From: Trichuris trichiura
Taxonomy: Eukaryota; Nematoda; Enoplea; Trichinellida; Trichuridae
Direction of reading: 5' to 3'
DNA: 64,000 nt
Assembly (NCBI GenBank): GCA_037903355.1
Contig: JBAJFE010000047.1
Coordinates: forward strand, 124,001 to 188,000
Shown: positions 31,476-43,735 of the stretch, one piece after another
Layout of the letters: the number at the start of each line of letters is the position of its first letter
Numbering within the stretch: the stretch's first letter is position 1
Notes under the pieces: model-generated
The model's database searches: none
The model's input: only the letters and a program-made list of their open reading frames with translations
What the model was told of the DNA's origin: nothing
Program-made: the position numbers and the translations under genes

Positions 31476-34413
31476 AGAACTACTTTAGTCTTCTATATTA
31501 ATTTACTGGTATTAAGATGCTCTTTCATCTGTTTTTTTCTCTTTGCTGAGATATTCGTTGTGTCCATAGCTACTATTTTTTTAAACTGTGTGTGGATACA
31601 GTCAATTTTCACGCAGCTACGTTTCATGAGTTCAAACTGGGCTGCAGCGCAGCCATAACCGCCAGAAACCTCCAGTCAGTCTGGGATCCACAGCGTTCCA
31701 CTGAACGAACATTGAACTGAAGTAATAAATTTGCGTCTCAAGCTACTGAAATCCAAGACAAGCTTAGTAGTGATCAGAGTTCAGTGTTAAATAATGAAGA
31801 ATTATGTTCTGCCCAAAAGAAATATGGAGTTGGACAAATGTAATGCATAACTCAGAAAGGGGTTAATAGAGATGGATTGAAGGCGTTGAATAAAGAAACT
31901 GGTTAGCTAAGAGTAAACATGAGTAAAGCGGGATATTTATGTTGAAGTAGAAAATGGCATAAATGATAGAAGAAAGTTAACTTACAGTTTACTGTCAGAG
32001 ACCATGTCGATCAAAAAGCCCAACGAGGACAATTTTTGTTTTTTTAAATTTCTCATGTTGTAACAGGGATTGATTTAGCATTTGTAAAAACGGAGCCCTG
32101 TAATAATACATCATAATCAACAGGGCAGATGGTCACTGGGGCATTTTAATGACGCAGTAGGACGCCAAGATGTCTGCTACCTCTTGCGTTAGGATCACTT
32201 CGAAACCGCAGCGGTTGCCCAATGTCGACGGTGTTCCACAAGCTGCCAGTAACGTCAGATTTATAAACAGCGTTTTTCTCAGCGAAATCTTCTCTTAGAA
32301 TAAGAAATGCACATTCCCCTTTCGTGTCTGTTACCAACTACTCCTATGCTAAGCGCTCATCTTTTATAAACCTGGCAATAATGCCTTGTTTCCTAGCAGA
32401 TTTAATTTATCCAGTTGCAGTGAAAATTTCGCTATCCTTACGCTGTCTCACAACACGTTTTCCATGCCTTCAGCGATCTCGCCAATTCGACATTGGTCTG
32501 TATTAACGTACGCTTAATTTTCTGAGGTATGTCAGCCGTTGGTTTTGCAAAACGCGTTATCAAGAACTGCACCTATTACTGAAATCAACAATTTTTCCCT
32601 AATCGGATTGCAATTGCATGAGTTTTGTAGTCAACAATGAAATGAAGTGGGATGCACACAAGCCCTTATCATCTCTTTTGAATATTCAACTGCTCTGAAG
32701 GCTGCTGCTGCAGGAACAATTACAAAGCATCTGAAGAGTATCGACCGCGTATTGTTAGAAAACGATCTTGCTTTCTGTGCTTGTTATTATTGCTTGATTG
32801 CTGATGAGCTGCAGATATGCAGATTTGTTTACTAGCAAACCCTTACGCATTAAGACGAAATTTCCCCAGGCTATCTCCAAATCCTAAAAACACAGCATGA
32901 CCAAAATAATTTAGTAACATTGGATGCCAATTTAGCTGACGCGAACTGACTGAAAACTAATTCAGCGTAAGCAAAGTGCACTTTTTTGATAGACCTTAAG
33001 TTCGGCATGTCCAAATCCCCTTATCAATAAGTTAGCGATAAGTCCGCTTTACTTAGAGTAGAAAAAGAAGCATTTTTATATTATTTTCGAGAAGGTGTAC
33101 TAGTGGTCCACTGGAACACGCTATGATAGCGTATAATTCATGCTAGTAACGGTATTCTATCACAACAATGGAAATATACTCAGCAGCACGATTTCACCGA
33201 AATTTTTCTACAACTGGTTTCCATTAAACCATCGTTGCCGCAGCTAGCAGAACACCACTTTAAACCAAATTAAGAAATCAGCGGCGGTTTAATCAATCCA
33301 ACAGCTGTCCCTCCCTACCATAAAAATGTATTGGTGCAGTACACAAATTTGTTAATGAAGAAAAAATGCTGAATGAAACATTTGTAAAGCTTTGAAGAAA
33401 AACAGCTGAGAAAATGGTAAATCTGTCGTAATTTTATTGCTTTTAGTATAAACCGCAGCAATCTCTTACAATGTGAATGGCTGGAACGCATTAAATTATA
33501 ACGGATAAGCATTATTAGAAACACCAGAAATTCAAGGCTGTTAAAGTTAGCATACTAATTTAAATGGTGAATGTAACATTAGCAATTGATGTCGAGCACA
33601 GCAAAATTCAGTTATCAAAGCTCGATGCCATTAAACTTTTCAACACCATTTCCCGCTTGGCAAGACTTCCAACCGGTTTTTGAAGACATATAATGCCGCG
33701 GAAGCTGCTTAATCAGCTCCTAGCATTTTAAATAGCATTTCTCTAGCATGTAAGTGTTCATTATTAATATTCTTTAATATTATTAATCTTTAGGAGAGCT
33801 TTGTATTGCTCATTTTTCTTTTTTTGAAACCAGACTATACAGACGAACAATGAACTGATGGATGAGAGCCTAATAGAGGAACTTCAATGAAAAATTATTC
33901 TGGAGTTTTTCGCATTACTTTGTCATGTCCTCAAATATGCCGCCAGTGAAGCTTTTACAGTGTCACGTGGGTATGCATGCATACGTCGAGAAGGGACCTC
34001 CAGATGGTTCGGAGCAACAAGCGCTTTTGTCCTTAGAGTATTCCAAATCACATTGGCCACTAACCCCTTCTCCCATTTAATTGGCTTAATATTGAAAATG
34101 AACAGCGACTGCAACGTCTTTTAATATCAACCTTTCGTAACTACAATACATTGCAAGTTCTGATATTTGTAAGCTTTCACAAAATTCTAACCGTTTACCT
34201 CATGCTGCTACGGATAAGATCGCTTAACTACATAATGCCATAACTTCCTGAACTTGGACTTGCCTCGTTTCATGGACCGGTGATCAGAATTGTAGCAGCG
34301 CACAGTGAAATTGCAGAACTTGGCAACTATTCACTTAGTGTCTCCTAGGTGCAACCTATTCAGTGCGCTGATGACACACAGGTTTAAAACGTTTTCTTTA
34401 TCTACTTCCCGTT

Positions 34414-34707
34414 GTGGCCAGTCGGAAGCAGAAAACGAGAGAGTGGCAGATCTTCTGTAACAGGAGGTCCGTAATTGTCCGTACAAGCAGTAATACTCAG
34501 CGGCTTGTCCCGTTTATTATATTACTTTGCGTTTTGGTAGGGTTGCATCAAGTTTCAGAACAGCTACCTGATTGCATTTGTTCCTTAGGTCAGCATCTCT
34601 CCACTTGTCATACCCTAGCTAAGACTATCCTTAAAGGGAACACTCGCGCGGGTTCGAGAGACGACTTGCTTGCTGCAACATGTTTTCCAAAGAAAAACTT
34701 TCCTTAA
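34414..34707 (+). CDS. Possible small secreted peptide ORF (weak)
   Basis: An open frame of 97 codons whose C-terminal 76 codons stay open in the diverged unit 2 copy (43505-43735) and are repeated exactly at 52476-52769. Within it FIILLCVLVGLHQVSEQ resembles a signal peptide, followed by CICSLGQHLSTC. The upstream part is not conserved and no TATA box is near, so the true start, if any, is unclear. Between units the changes are mostly amino-acid changing with a few silent ones, which fits weak or no constraint. It could be an exon of a secreted gene or chance. Confidence 0.2.
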   Translation: MASRKQKTREWQIFCNRRSVIVRTSSNTQRLVPFIILLCVLVGLHQVSEQLPDCICSLGQHLSTCHTLAKTILKGNTRAGSRDDLLAATCFPKKNFP

Positions 34708-35238
34708 TGCCCACACAATAGCAAATTTATCAGAAACGAATGCAAGGCGACCCTAGCAAAACAGTACAGTGTGCGTGAGTACCTGCTTAATGCTTATTCA
34801 TCAGAATCATTAATGTTTTGGGTACCAATAAAGGTAAACCGGTTTCGTGGTTTTCGCTTTCATCATTAGTCGACCCAAGAGGAGCATGTCAGCGCATGGA
34901 AATTTTATTTTTTCAAGTAAAATACGATGGGTCACATCATTTTTCAACGAAACTGACGAATTCTGCTGTGACTTTATAAGTCACACGTGCCGTCCTGATT
35001 CCTTCACTTACGACTCCTAAAAACAGTTCGTATGAGCACAATGAAAGATGAAACTTCCTGCGTATTATTATTTGAATTGATGCCTCCAACTGCTTAAATA
35101 ATCTGGTCAGTAAAGTTGATTGCTGATGCCGCATAGGTTAACCGCAATAAATGATTTGTTCAAATCAGTTTTAGTAACGTCATGAACAAGCACACATTTT
35201 CTTCGCACCAGTCTTCATATTTGCCTTACATGTCTTAC

Positions 35239-36103
35239 CTGTTTGAACAGTCCATCATACAGGACAAATAACCTCTCAATGGTTTATCACAGTCATTTCC
35301 AGGCGCTTTGTTGTTTACACATTTTGTTGTACCACTCAATTTATCTTGGCACTTTTCAGCCAAACATTTTGACAATGTTGTCTACAATAAAGGCACTAAC
35401 TTCAGGACGGACAGTGTGGTGCAGTTTCATACGATATGGCGCATGGAAACAGAGGAGCTTCATCTCCAACCATAGCTAACTCAAACCTTTCATTAATAAA
35501 CTGTTTATCTTTCTACAGACCATTAAATAATTTTGCAAACTACAAATTAATCAGTCTGCGTTTTCAACGGATGACCGCGTCATCCTACGGATGCTAGGTT
35601 GACATATGTCAACCTACTACATACCATCTCACGTTTCTAAGCATGTACGCAGCGATTCTGATTAATAATGAACAGTTCAAGACTCCCTATGCGAATAAGA
35701 ACAGTTATGAGTTCCATGTTAAAAAGACAAGCTTAAGAGAGTGGCTTTCGTTCCGCAGTATGATAGACTTTAATTGCCTCCGTGAAACATGCATTGCATC
35801 TTATTGTGGGCACAAAGAACTCTACAGGAAAAACGCTAACCTTGCGCTGTACATTATAAACGTAGACGGCTTAAACGGAACAAAACTTCGCTTCTGACTT
35901 ATATGGCTTCGAAGTAGCATAAAAGCAGATGAGCATGAGCAGGTATTGCACAGGAGTGGACAGCAGGATTAGAATGCAAGACTGGGCATCCAATATTAGC
36001 AACTGCTGCTTTCGCTCAATTAACTTACCGCAGATGTAATTTCAATTCCCTGCTGGAACAGGATAGCAAAGAGCATCAGTAGAGCAAAAGACTTCATCAT
36101 CAT
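35239..36103 (-). CDS. Secreted six-cysteine peptide, array copy 1 (two supported exons)
   Basis: Exon 1 (36103-36029) starts with three Met codons and encodes a 25-residue signal peptide (MMMKSFALLMLFAILF and on). It ends at GCG|GTAAGT in phase 0. A 647-base intron ends in TTATTGTAG. Exon 2 (35381-35239) encodes the mature peptide with cysteines at residues 31, 36, 46, 56, 66 and 70, a C-x4-C-x9-C-x9-C-x9-C-x3-C pattern. It ends in phase 2 at AG|GTAAGA. A possible last exon starts after CTGTTTTTAG at 35016 and adds a few codons to TGA at 35004, but this is uncertain. A TATA box lies at 36137-36144. I do not recognise the fold: it is not Kunitz, and the spacing does not fit ShK. Splice sites, frame and cysteines are all kept in the diverged unit 2 copy, which is the main support. 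Confidence 0.82.
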
Positions 36104-36136
36104 TGCTTGTGATCGCTTTTGTGGCTAATCCACCTG

Positions 36137-36144
36137 CTTTTATA
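36137..36144 (-). promoter_or_regulatory. TATA box of six-cysteine gene copy 1
   Basis: TATAAAAG on the minus strand, 34-41 bases before the ATG. The same box and spacing occur at 45169-45176 in unit 2 and 54199-54206 in unit 3. The 5' leader would be very short. Confidence 0.65.
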
Positions 36145-37074
36145 CAAAAATACTAAAGTGACTGCAACATGTGATGCCGCTTAATGTCCAGCTAAACAAA
36201 CTGAATTTTGCACATTGATAATGACTTACTCGCATAACTTCTATGCGATGCATACGTCCTCCTCTTGCTGAGGTTTGTCAAAACGTTAGCAACGTGTGTT
36301 TTAGTAAAAGCGGTGCACAACTGAGCAAACCTCCCACCCAAGAACTGCCAGAAGTATTGCAACTCTTTTATCAGTGTTTTGGAATGAACATTTGCTGTAT
36401 TCTTAGCATAATGAAAACTTTACTTCAGCTATTCGCCATGGTGCTCAAGAGAACTGTTGTTCAATATTTCAACAGTCATTACTCCGTCGAAGACACCACT
36501 TGAATAATGCATGATCCCAGTGATTGAATAGTGGATGCCATTCTCTGCTGATGATGGGTCGTGAGTGGTCCTGAAAACTTCAGGGTGCGCCGACGATTAA
36601 ACACCGTGCTACTAAGCTGAGGTGAGTGATGTTCACCTCAAATAATACTGACATTTTTATGATAGACTTTAGAGTGCAACATGTCCGTGATTTGACATTG
36701 AAGCTGAAATCAACTTTTCAAATTTAATTGCATCCCGCAGCGCACGCTGTTGCAGCGACTACTTCTTTAGTGCTCTGTCACACAAAATTATTTTGCTTTC
36801 CGCGAATGCCCTTTCTTGTTTCCGAAGAAAAACGTAATGTTAGAAAGATGCCACTGGTAGGTTACAGTTGAATATGTAACCCAAATAGTGGACGATATGA
36901 AATTGTAAGGAGCATATTGTCATAAATGAGACAGGTTATAAAAGTGTTACAAACAGACAGCGGAAAGAAGTGCCCGAAAACAGTTGTCAGACTATTATTC
37001 ATACACAAGTTACGTACAAACATATAAATACAACTTGCATCGTTTTGGAATTGAGAAATAGGAAAATGCTGACG

Positions 37075-37157
37075 GACTGGATGGCCGAGCGATCCAGAGG
37101 ACTGCGGCTAGGCTGCAGTCTATTTCGATGGGTGTGGGTTCAAATCCAGCTCCAGTC
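37075..37157 (+). pseudogene. Degenerate tRNA-Leu(UAG)-like sequence, unit 1
   Basis: An 83-base sequence that folds like a long-variable-arm tRNA. The seven-base acceptor arms GACTGGA and TCCAGTC are perfectly complementary. The D-arm region TGGCCGAGCGATC matches the polymerase III A box, and GGTTCAAATCC matches the B box. The anticodon stem CTGCG/TGCAG closes a loop with UAG at the anticodon position. Position 33 is C rather than the invariant U, and the T stem has mismatches, so it is probably not a working tRNA. It could instead be a tRNA-derived SINE head. Confidence 0.6.
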
Positions 37158-37673
37158 AACTCACAGAGCAACTTTCGTTAATGCGAATAGCGGTGAAATT
37201 TTATGTTTTCCTGCATATTGTTTATTTGTATCTCAATTATTATACGTATGTCTACCTTAACAGAATTGCATATTTCGGACAAGCGTAAGCAGCACGTTAC
37301 GGTGCAAGCTTTCGAGTTCAAGAAATTTTAGAGCTGGGACGGCTGTTGCCGGTCAGCTTGGCGCTGTGACTTAGACGATTACGGCTTCATTGGCAATGGA
37401 TCAAGCTGTTTAAAGGTAGACCTATCTGAAAAAAGTGTCGCTGTAAACTTAGGAAGTAATAAAATTGACCTCTGAAATTCAGTTCATCAGAAAAGTGTGC
37501 AAGTGCCCCGGAAATATTAGGTGAGTGTTCGCCTATGGAATTTCTTTACTTGCTTTAAATCGCCCTTTAGACAGCACTGTGCAAGGTGTTAAGTTGAACT
37601 GAAAGTTTACACCCGCTTTAATACGGTTATTTCAGTCCATTCTTTCGTCTACTCTCCCCAGAACTGTTGAAAT

Positions 37674-37850
37674 TGTAGGCTAGAAGTGACTCATCACCTG
37701 AACTGTCGATCTACGTGAGCATCTTTCTAAGTACTGTGTTATTCCTTTTTTGCGTGACCCAGTAAAGCGTGTAAGTTTCTTCTCTAGCGGTTGCACGACG
37801 AGCGCGTTTTGAATTATTCACCGCTACTATTATTTCTTCCCATAACAACA
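37674..37850. repeat. Direct repeat DR-b, unit 1
   Basis: Second copy of the 177-base direct repeat. It ends the six-cysteine module and abuts the start of unit 2. It is clearly diverged from DR-a but aligns over its whole length in the same orientation. Confidence 0.75.
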
Positions 37851-38809
37851 CTTGATAAGTATAGTTCGGTTAATGAGGTTTACCAGAATCAGACTATAAT
37901 ATGTAAACACGGTCGAAACTCCTAGAGCAATTGTTACCTGAACATCGCTACTTAGTTGCATCGCATTCTCGGTTTATTACGTTAACTACTACTGTGTTCG
38001 GATTAGTTGTTTCTTCACTAGTTCGAATTGAGGATAAATGTTCTGAAAAAATTTTAATCTTCCGTTGTACTCGTACCGTTTAAGCGCAACTGAGCTGATG
38101 CGCGCACTAACTGCTCCTCAGCGAGTGCAACGTGGAATGTTTGCGGACTAAGAAAAATTGATAAGCAAAAAGATTCTATTATCGAAGTTACTTTCGATAG
38201 ATCTTGTCTCCTAGGCCCTCTACTGTTATACTGTAGGTTTGCCATCTTGTCTTGCCCTTACCTAAGCCTAAGCCTAAACACAAGGTTTATTACTGTGCCT
38301 AGATTTGAGTAAGGAATAAAAAGGATGATTGCCAAGATGTCCAGTAAAGCCGCAACAAGCTCAAGGAATGCTTGCAAGAAAGGAACCTGCATTTCTCAGA
38401 AGGTGGGGCGGCTAGCAGACGAAATGCGTTTCGATAATGGAAACAGACGCTAAATTGTTTGAATTTGTTTAACAGAACCGAACTAACACGCAGCAACGCT
38501 GAAGTGTTAATGTACACAGAAAATTATTTCCTTCAAATAAACCAGCGAGAGTGCATTCAAATTGCGGGTCACATAAAGTTAAGAATTAAACTTGCGCGAA
38601 CTGTATGGAAGAGAAATTAGCAGTGCGACGTGAAATATAAAACTCACTATTGACTTTTTGTCATCGAAAGGCATTGTAAGCAAAATGATAGTGACTTTGA
38701 AAAAGTCAATCTCAAAAAACTACGCAAGGTAAAAGTTATTTTCCAGCTACCATGCTCAAAGCAAACAGAAATCATCCTTTCTTCGAAACGTAAGCGGCAA
38801 AGAGTAAGC

Positions 38810-38817
38810 TATAAAAA
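38810..38817 (+). promoter_or_regulatory. TATA box of Kunitz gene 2
   Basis: TATAAAAA, 62 bases before the ATG at 38872, as in the other array copies. Confidence 0.65.
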
Positions 38818-38871
38818 CAATGATCCTTTCTCGCTTTCATTTACTGCCACTGCAGAGATTAACAGCCCAGC

Positions 38872-39225
38872 ATGAAAACCATTTCGTTGCTTCTCTCCAT
38901 TCTTCTAGCAGCCAGCATTGCCCGTGGACACAAGTCCAAAAGCCAAAACGGTTACTCAAATGGTGGTGATTGTAACTTCCCGGAGGATGGTTCATGCAGG
39001 GGCATTTTTGGGAAATGGTATTATGATCCACAGAAAAAAGAGTGCGTCATGTTAATTTTCAGTGACTGCCACGGAAGTAGATTCGATGATGAGAACGAAT
39101 GCAAGAAGCGATGTGTTACTAAAAGCAAAACGAAAGCCAATCCGCCAGTTGAATACACAACGAAAGAACAGCCCAGGTTACAACGGCCAGTCATCTCCAC
39201 TATAATGTGGACTGTTCTCGGATGA
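38872..39225 (+). CDS. Secreted Kunitz-type serine protease inhibitor, array copy 2
   Basis: A single-exon gene of 117 codons, identical in sequence to copy 4. The signal peptide covers residues 1-19 (MKTISLLLSILLAASIARG). The Kunitz cysteines are at 34, 42, 58, 66, 77 and 81; the first loop is one residue shorter than in copy 1. P1 is Arg, followed by Gly. The stretch IFGKWYYDPQKKECVMLIF is the same as in copy 1, whereas the regions on both sides differ strongly. The usually conserved glycine before the fourth cysteine is replaced by Asp (FSDC), which may change the binding loop and raises the possibility of a target other than a classical trypsin-like protease. The tail is Lys/Thr/Pro-rich. 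Confidence 0.92.
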   Translation: MKTISLLLSILLAASIARGHKSKSQNGYSNGGDCNFPEDGSCRGIFGKWYYDPQKKECVMLIFSDCHGSRFDDENECKKRCVTKSKTKANPPVEYTTKEQPRLQRPVISTIMWTVLG

Positions 39226-39399
39226 ATATGAGGAGATTCTTCTACGAAATATATGCTAAAGCATGCGTAGCGTTTACGTTTATTGGCTGAGAAGAAAACG
39301 CGAGTATTTTACTCATTGAAGCTGCGCGTTCTGCAAAAGGTGCTTCTGTGCATCAAAGCAAACTTTTGTACGGCAAACAGACTTCCATCTAATATTAGT

Positions 39400-39657
39400 T
39401 TTGTAAAGGCGTATGGTTTGTAACGGGTTTGGTTGTTGAACAAGAGATGTACATGGATTTTTCCCGTTTGTATTTGCCCATAAAACGAGTCAAAAAAGTG
39501 AAAAAACTTTAATCTCGTTCAAGGGCGCGAGCTGAGCCGAAAGCTTCACCAGACTTGTGTTCGGTTTTATGCCCCTGAACGAGATTAAAGTTTTTCACTT
39601 TTTTGACTCGTTTTATGGGCAAATACAAACGGGAAAAATCCATGTACATCTCTTGTT
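39400..39657. mobile_element. 258 bp fold-back element with 10 bp target-site duplication, unit 2
   Basis: The element carries arms of 83 and 82 bases (39439-39521 and 39576-39657) that are reverse complements with a one-base indel, around a 54-base loop. It is flanked by the direct repeat TAATATTAGT at 39390-39399 and 39658-39667. Unit 4 has a single TAATATTAGT at the same place and no insert, so the empty site is visible. A second copy sits at the matching place in unit 3 (48431-48688). It has no coding capacity. Confidence 0.85.
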
Positions 39658-40329
39658 TAATATTAGTCTTTACACCATTTCTTTATGTCGGTTCAGATCT
39701 CTTATCACTACATGACGTTCGGTATGAATGTAATTCGTGGATCTCATTTCTTAGCCGCGTCGGTTTCATACAGCAACTTTACCGGCCTTCCTGTTATGAC
39801 ATTACCTAAGCCTAAGCGAAGCTAAGCACAAGGCGTAGGCTTAAGTAAAAGCAGAAGAAAGCAGCTAAGCATGCTTGTCAGAAAGGATTCTGCATGCATA
39901 GACAACTGGACAACTAATTTGCTTGTTGATTCCTTCCCTTCTTGTTGTACACTTATCTGCCCCTTTCATTGCAAGCTCATCAGCTAGCAAGGAGGTAGAA
40001 AAGAAGTTGTGAATGCTCAGAGCTGCCGTAGCGGATAGTCACCGTCTCCCGTGAATGGTGCTTTGTGAAAATTGTCTTAATACTATTCCAGAAATGGATG
40101 TTACATTGTCACCGTTGCGCTTTGGTTCTATGTTTCGTTTCCCGCTCATTGAATGCCTTAGAAAGAATGAAGTGTCTCATTCGAAAATATTTATTTGCCT
40201 TTCTTTTTTTACCGCATTGAAAGTGAAGCACCTTCTAACAGTAATTAGAAAAATCGTACTAGCGTGACGGAAGTTCGAACTGTGCAATTTTTATTTATTT
40301 CTGCCAAGCTTTCAGGAAGCATGATGGAA

Positions 40330-40508
40330 ATGTAGGTTAGAAATGACTCATCACCTGAACTGTCAGCCTACTTGAACGTCTTTTTAATTACTCTATTATT
40401 CCTTGTTTACGTGACTTCGTAAAACATGCAAGTTTCTTCTCTAGCGCTTGCGCCACGAGCGCGTGTTAAATTACTCACCTCTACTATTAATTTTTCCCAT
40501 AACAGCAA
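40330..40508. repeat. Direct repeat DR-a, unit 2
   Basis: Copy of the 177-base direct repeat between the Kunitz module and the six-cysteine module of unit 2; its partner is at 46706-46884. Confidence 0.75.
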
Positions 40509-43504
40509 GAACTACTTTAGTCTTCCATATTAATTTACTAGTATTAAGATGCTCTTTCATCTGTTTTTTCTCTTTGCTGAGATATTCGTCGTGTCCATAG
40601 CTACTATTTTTTTAAACTGTGTAAGGATACAGTCAATTTTCACACAGCTACGTTTCATGAGTTCAAACTGGGCTGCAGCGCAGCAATAACCGCCAGAAAC
40701 CTCCAGTCAGTCTGGGACCCACAGCGTTCCACTGAACGAACAGTGAACTGAAGTAATAAATTTGCGTCTCAAGCTACTGAAATCCAAGACAAGCTTAGTA
40801 GTGATCAGAGTTCAGTGCTGGATAATGAAGAAATATGTTCCGCCCAAAAGAAATATGAAGTTGGACAAATGTAATGCGTAACTCAGAAAGCGGTTAATGG
40901 AGATGGATTGAAGGCGGTGAATAAAGAAACTGATAAACTAAGAGTAAACATGAGTAAAGCGGCATATTTATGTTGAAGTAGAAAATGGCATAAATGATAG
41001 AAGAAGGTTAACTTACAGTTTACTGTCAGGGACCATGTCGACTAAAAACCCCACGAGTGAAATATTTTTGTTTTTTTAAATTTCTCATGTTGTAACAGGG
41101 ATTGATTTAGCATTTGTAATAACGGAACCCTGTAATAATATATCATAATAAACAGGGCAGATAGTCACTGGGGCATTTTAATGACGCATTTTAATAACGT
41201 TAAGATGTCTTCTACCTCTTGCGTTAGGATCACTTCGAAACCGCAATGGTGGTCCAATGTCGACGGTGTTCCATAAGCTGCCAGTAACGTCAGGTTTATA
41301 AGCAGCGTTTTTTCTCGGCGAAATCTTGTCTTAGAATAAGAAATGCACGTTCCCTTTTGCGTTTGTTACCAAATACTCATATGCTAAGCGCTCATCTTTT
41401 ATAAACCTGGCAATAGTGCCTTGTTTCCTAGCATATTTAATTTATCCAGTTGCAGTGAAAATTTCGCTATCCTTACGTTGTCGCACAACACGTTTTCCAT
41501 GCCTAAAGCGATCTCGTCAATTCGGCGTTAGTCCGTATTAACGTACACTTAATTTACTGAGGTATGTCAGCCGTTGCTTTTGCAAAACGCGTTATCATAA
41601 ACTGCACCTATAACTGGAATCAACAATTTTTCCCTAATCGGATTGCAACTGCATGAGTTTTGTAGTCAACAATGAAATGGAGTGGGATGCACACAAGCCC
41701 TTATCATCTCTTTTGAATATTCAACTGCTCTGAAGGATGATGCTGCAGGAACAATTACAAAGCATCCGAAGAGTATCGACCGCGTATAGTCAGAAAACGA
41801 TCTTGCTTTCTGTGCTTGTCATTATCGCTTGATTGCTGATGAGCTGCAGATATGCAGATTTGTATACCAGCAAACCCTTACGCATTAAGACGAAATTTCC
41901 CCTGGCTACCTCCAAATCTTAAAAACACAGCATGACCAAAATAATTTTAGTAACTTTGGATGCCAATTTAGCTGACGCAAACCGACAGAAAACTATTTCG
42001 GCGTAAGCAAAGTGCACTTTTCTCAAAGCCTTTAAGTGCCGTATGTCCAAAATCCTCTTATCAATAAGTTAGCGATAACTCCGCTTTACTTAGAGCAGAA
42101 GAAGAAGCATTTTTATATTATTTTCGAGGTGTACTAGTGGTCCACTGGAACACGCTATGATAGCGTATAATTCATACTAGTAACGGTGATCAATCGCAAC
42201 AATGAAAATAAACTCAGCAGCGCGATTTTACCGAAATTGTCCTACAAATGGTTTCCATTAAACCATCGTTGCCGCAGCTGGCAGAACACCATTTTAAACC
42301 AAATTAAGAAATCAGTGGCGGTTTACTCAATCCAACGGCTGTCCCTCTGTACCATAAAAATGTATTGATGTAGTACACAAATTTGTTAATGAAGGAAAAA
42401 TGCTGAATGAAACATGTGTAAAGCTTTGAAGAAAAATAGTTGAGTAAATGGTGCATCTGTAGTAATTTTATTGCTTTTAGTATAAACCACAGCAGTCTCT
42501 TACAATGTGAATAGCTGGAACACATTAAATTATAACGGATAAGCAATATTAGAAACACCAGAAAGTCAAAGTTGTTAAAGTTAGCATACTAATTTAAATG
42601 GTGAATGTGACATTAGCAATTGATGCCGAGTACAGCAAAATTCAGTTATCAAAGCTCGATGCCATTAAACTATCCAACACCAACTCCCGCTTGGCAAGAC
42701 TTCCAACCGGTGTTTGAAGACATATGATGCCGCGGAAGCTGCTTAATCAACTCCTAATATTTTAAATAGCATTTCTCTAGCATGTAAGTGTTCATTATTA
42801 ATATTCTTTAATATTATCAATCTTTAAGACGGCTTTGTATTGCTCGTTTTTCTTTTTTTGAAACCAGACTATACAGATCAACAACGAACTGATGGATGAG
42901 AGCCTAATAGAGAAACTTCAATGAAAAATTATTCTGGAGTTTTTCGCGTTACTTTGTCATGTCTTCAAAGCTGCTGTCAGTGAAGCTTTCACTGTGTCAC
43001 GTGGGTATGCATACGTCGAGAAGAGAGCTCCAGATGGTTCGGAGCAACACGCGCTTTTGTCCTTAGAGTATTCCAAATTACATTGGCCACTAACCTCTTC
43101 TCCCGGTTAATTGGCTTAATACTGAAAATGAACAACGACTGCAGCGTCTTCTAATATCAGCCTTTCGTAAATACAATGCATTGCAAATTCTGATACTTGT
43201 AAGCTTTCACAAAATTCTAACCGTTTATCTCATGCTGATAAGGATAAGATCGTTTAACTACATAATGCCATAACTTCCAGAACTTAAGTGCCCCGTTTCA
43301 TGGACCAGTGATCAGAATTGTAGCAGGGCCCAGTGAAATTGCAAAACTTGGCAACTATTCACTTAGTGTCTCCTATGTGGAACCTATTCAGTGCGCTGAT
43401 GACACACAGGTTTAAAACTTTTTCTTTCTCTACTTCCTGTTGTGGCTAGTTAGAAGCAGAAAACGAGAGAGTGACAAATATTCTATAACAGCAGGTGCGT
43501 AATT

Positions 43505-43735
43505 GTGTGTACAAGCAGTAATGCTCAGCGGCGTGTCTCGCTTCTTATATTACTTTGCGTTTTAGCAGGGGGTTACCAAGTTTCCGAACAGCTGCCTAAT
43601 TGCATTTGCTCCTTAGGTCAGCATCTCTCCACTTGTCATACCCTCGCTAAGACCATCCTTAAAGGGAACTTTCGCGCGGGTTCGAGGGACGACTTGCTTG
43701 CTGTAACATATTTTCGAAAGAAAAACTTTCCTTAA
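43505..43735 (+). CDS. Possible small secreted peptide ORF (weak), unit 2 copy
   Basis: Homologue of the frame at 34414-34707, open over 76 codons with a hydrophobic stretch (LLILLCVLAGGYQVSEQ) followed by the same CICSLGQHLSTC motif. Thirteen residues differ from the unit 1 copy. There is no clear promoter. The call is kept only because the frame stays open after divergence. Confidence 0.2.
   Translation: MCTSSNAQRRVSLLILLCVLAGGYQVSEQLPNCICSLGQHLSTCHTLAKTILKGNFRAGSRDDLLAVTYFRKKNFP

Larger units (their letters stand above)
29092..37850. repeat. Array unit 1
   Basis: First full unit. It contains an intact and most divergent Kunitz gene, a six-cysteine gene (-) and a tRNA-like sequence. Its right part from 32383 is nearly identical to that of unit 3, whereas its left part has diverged from all other units. 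Confidence 0.85.
32383..39402. repeat. 7.0 kb block nearly identical to 50445-57464
   Basis: Every position compared matches at a constant offset of 18,062 bases, except one G/A difference at 37087 (A at 55149) inside the tRNA-like sequence. The block crosses the unit 1/unit 2 boundary, and its partner crosses the unit 3/unit 4 boundary. Outside it the same units differ by several percent. It contains one six-cysteine gene and one Kunitz gene. Confidence 0.85.

Noticed and set aside
32647..32835. Ala-rich plus-strand frame repeated at 50709-50897
   Set aside because: Identical only because of the 7.0 kb duplication; the diverged unit 2 copy is interrupted by stops.
33315..33524. Minus-strand hydrophobic frame conserved at 42304-42558 and 51377-51586
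   Set aside because: Open in all units but with no signal sequence, splice site or known domain. The low-GC sequence favours such frames.
34643..34665. Polymerase III B-box-like GGGTTCGAGA
   Set aside because: No matching A box or acceptor arms nearby, so not a tRNA.
35643..35897. Plus-strand frame conserved at 44674-44943 and 53705-53959
   Set aside because: Lies inside the intron of the six-cysteine gene on the opposite strand; no signal peptide or domain, and the reading frame could be open by chance in AT-rich DNA.
36243..36503. Plus-strand frame conserved at 45275-45535 and 54305-54565
   Set aside because: Lies upstream of the six-cysteine gene; many replacement changes between units and no gene signals. 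More likely promoter-region sequence.
39603..39809. Plus-strand frame repeated exactly at 48634-48840
   Set aside because: Begins inside the fold-back element and is identical only because of the conversion tract; no independent support.
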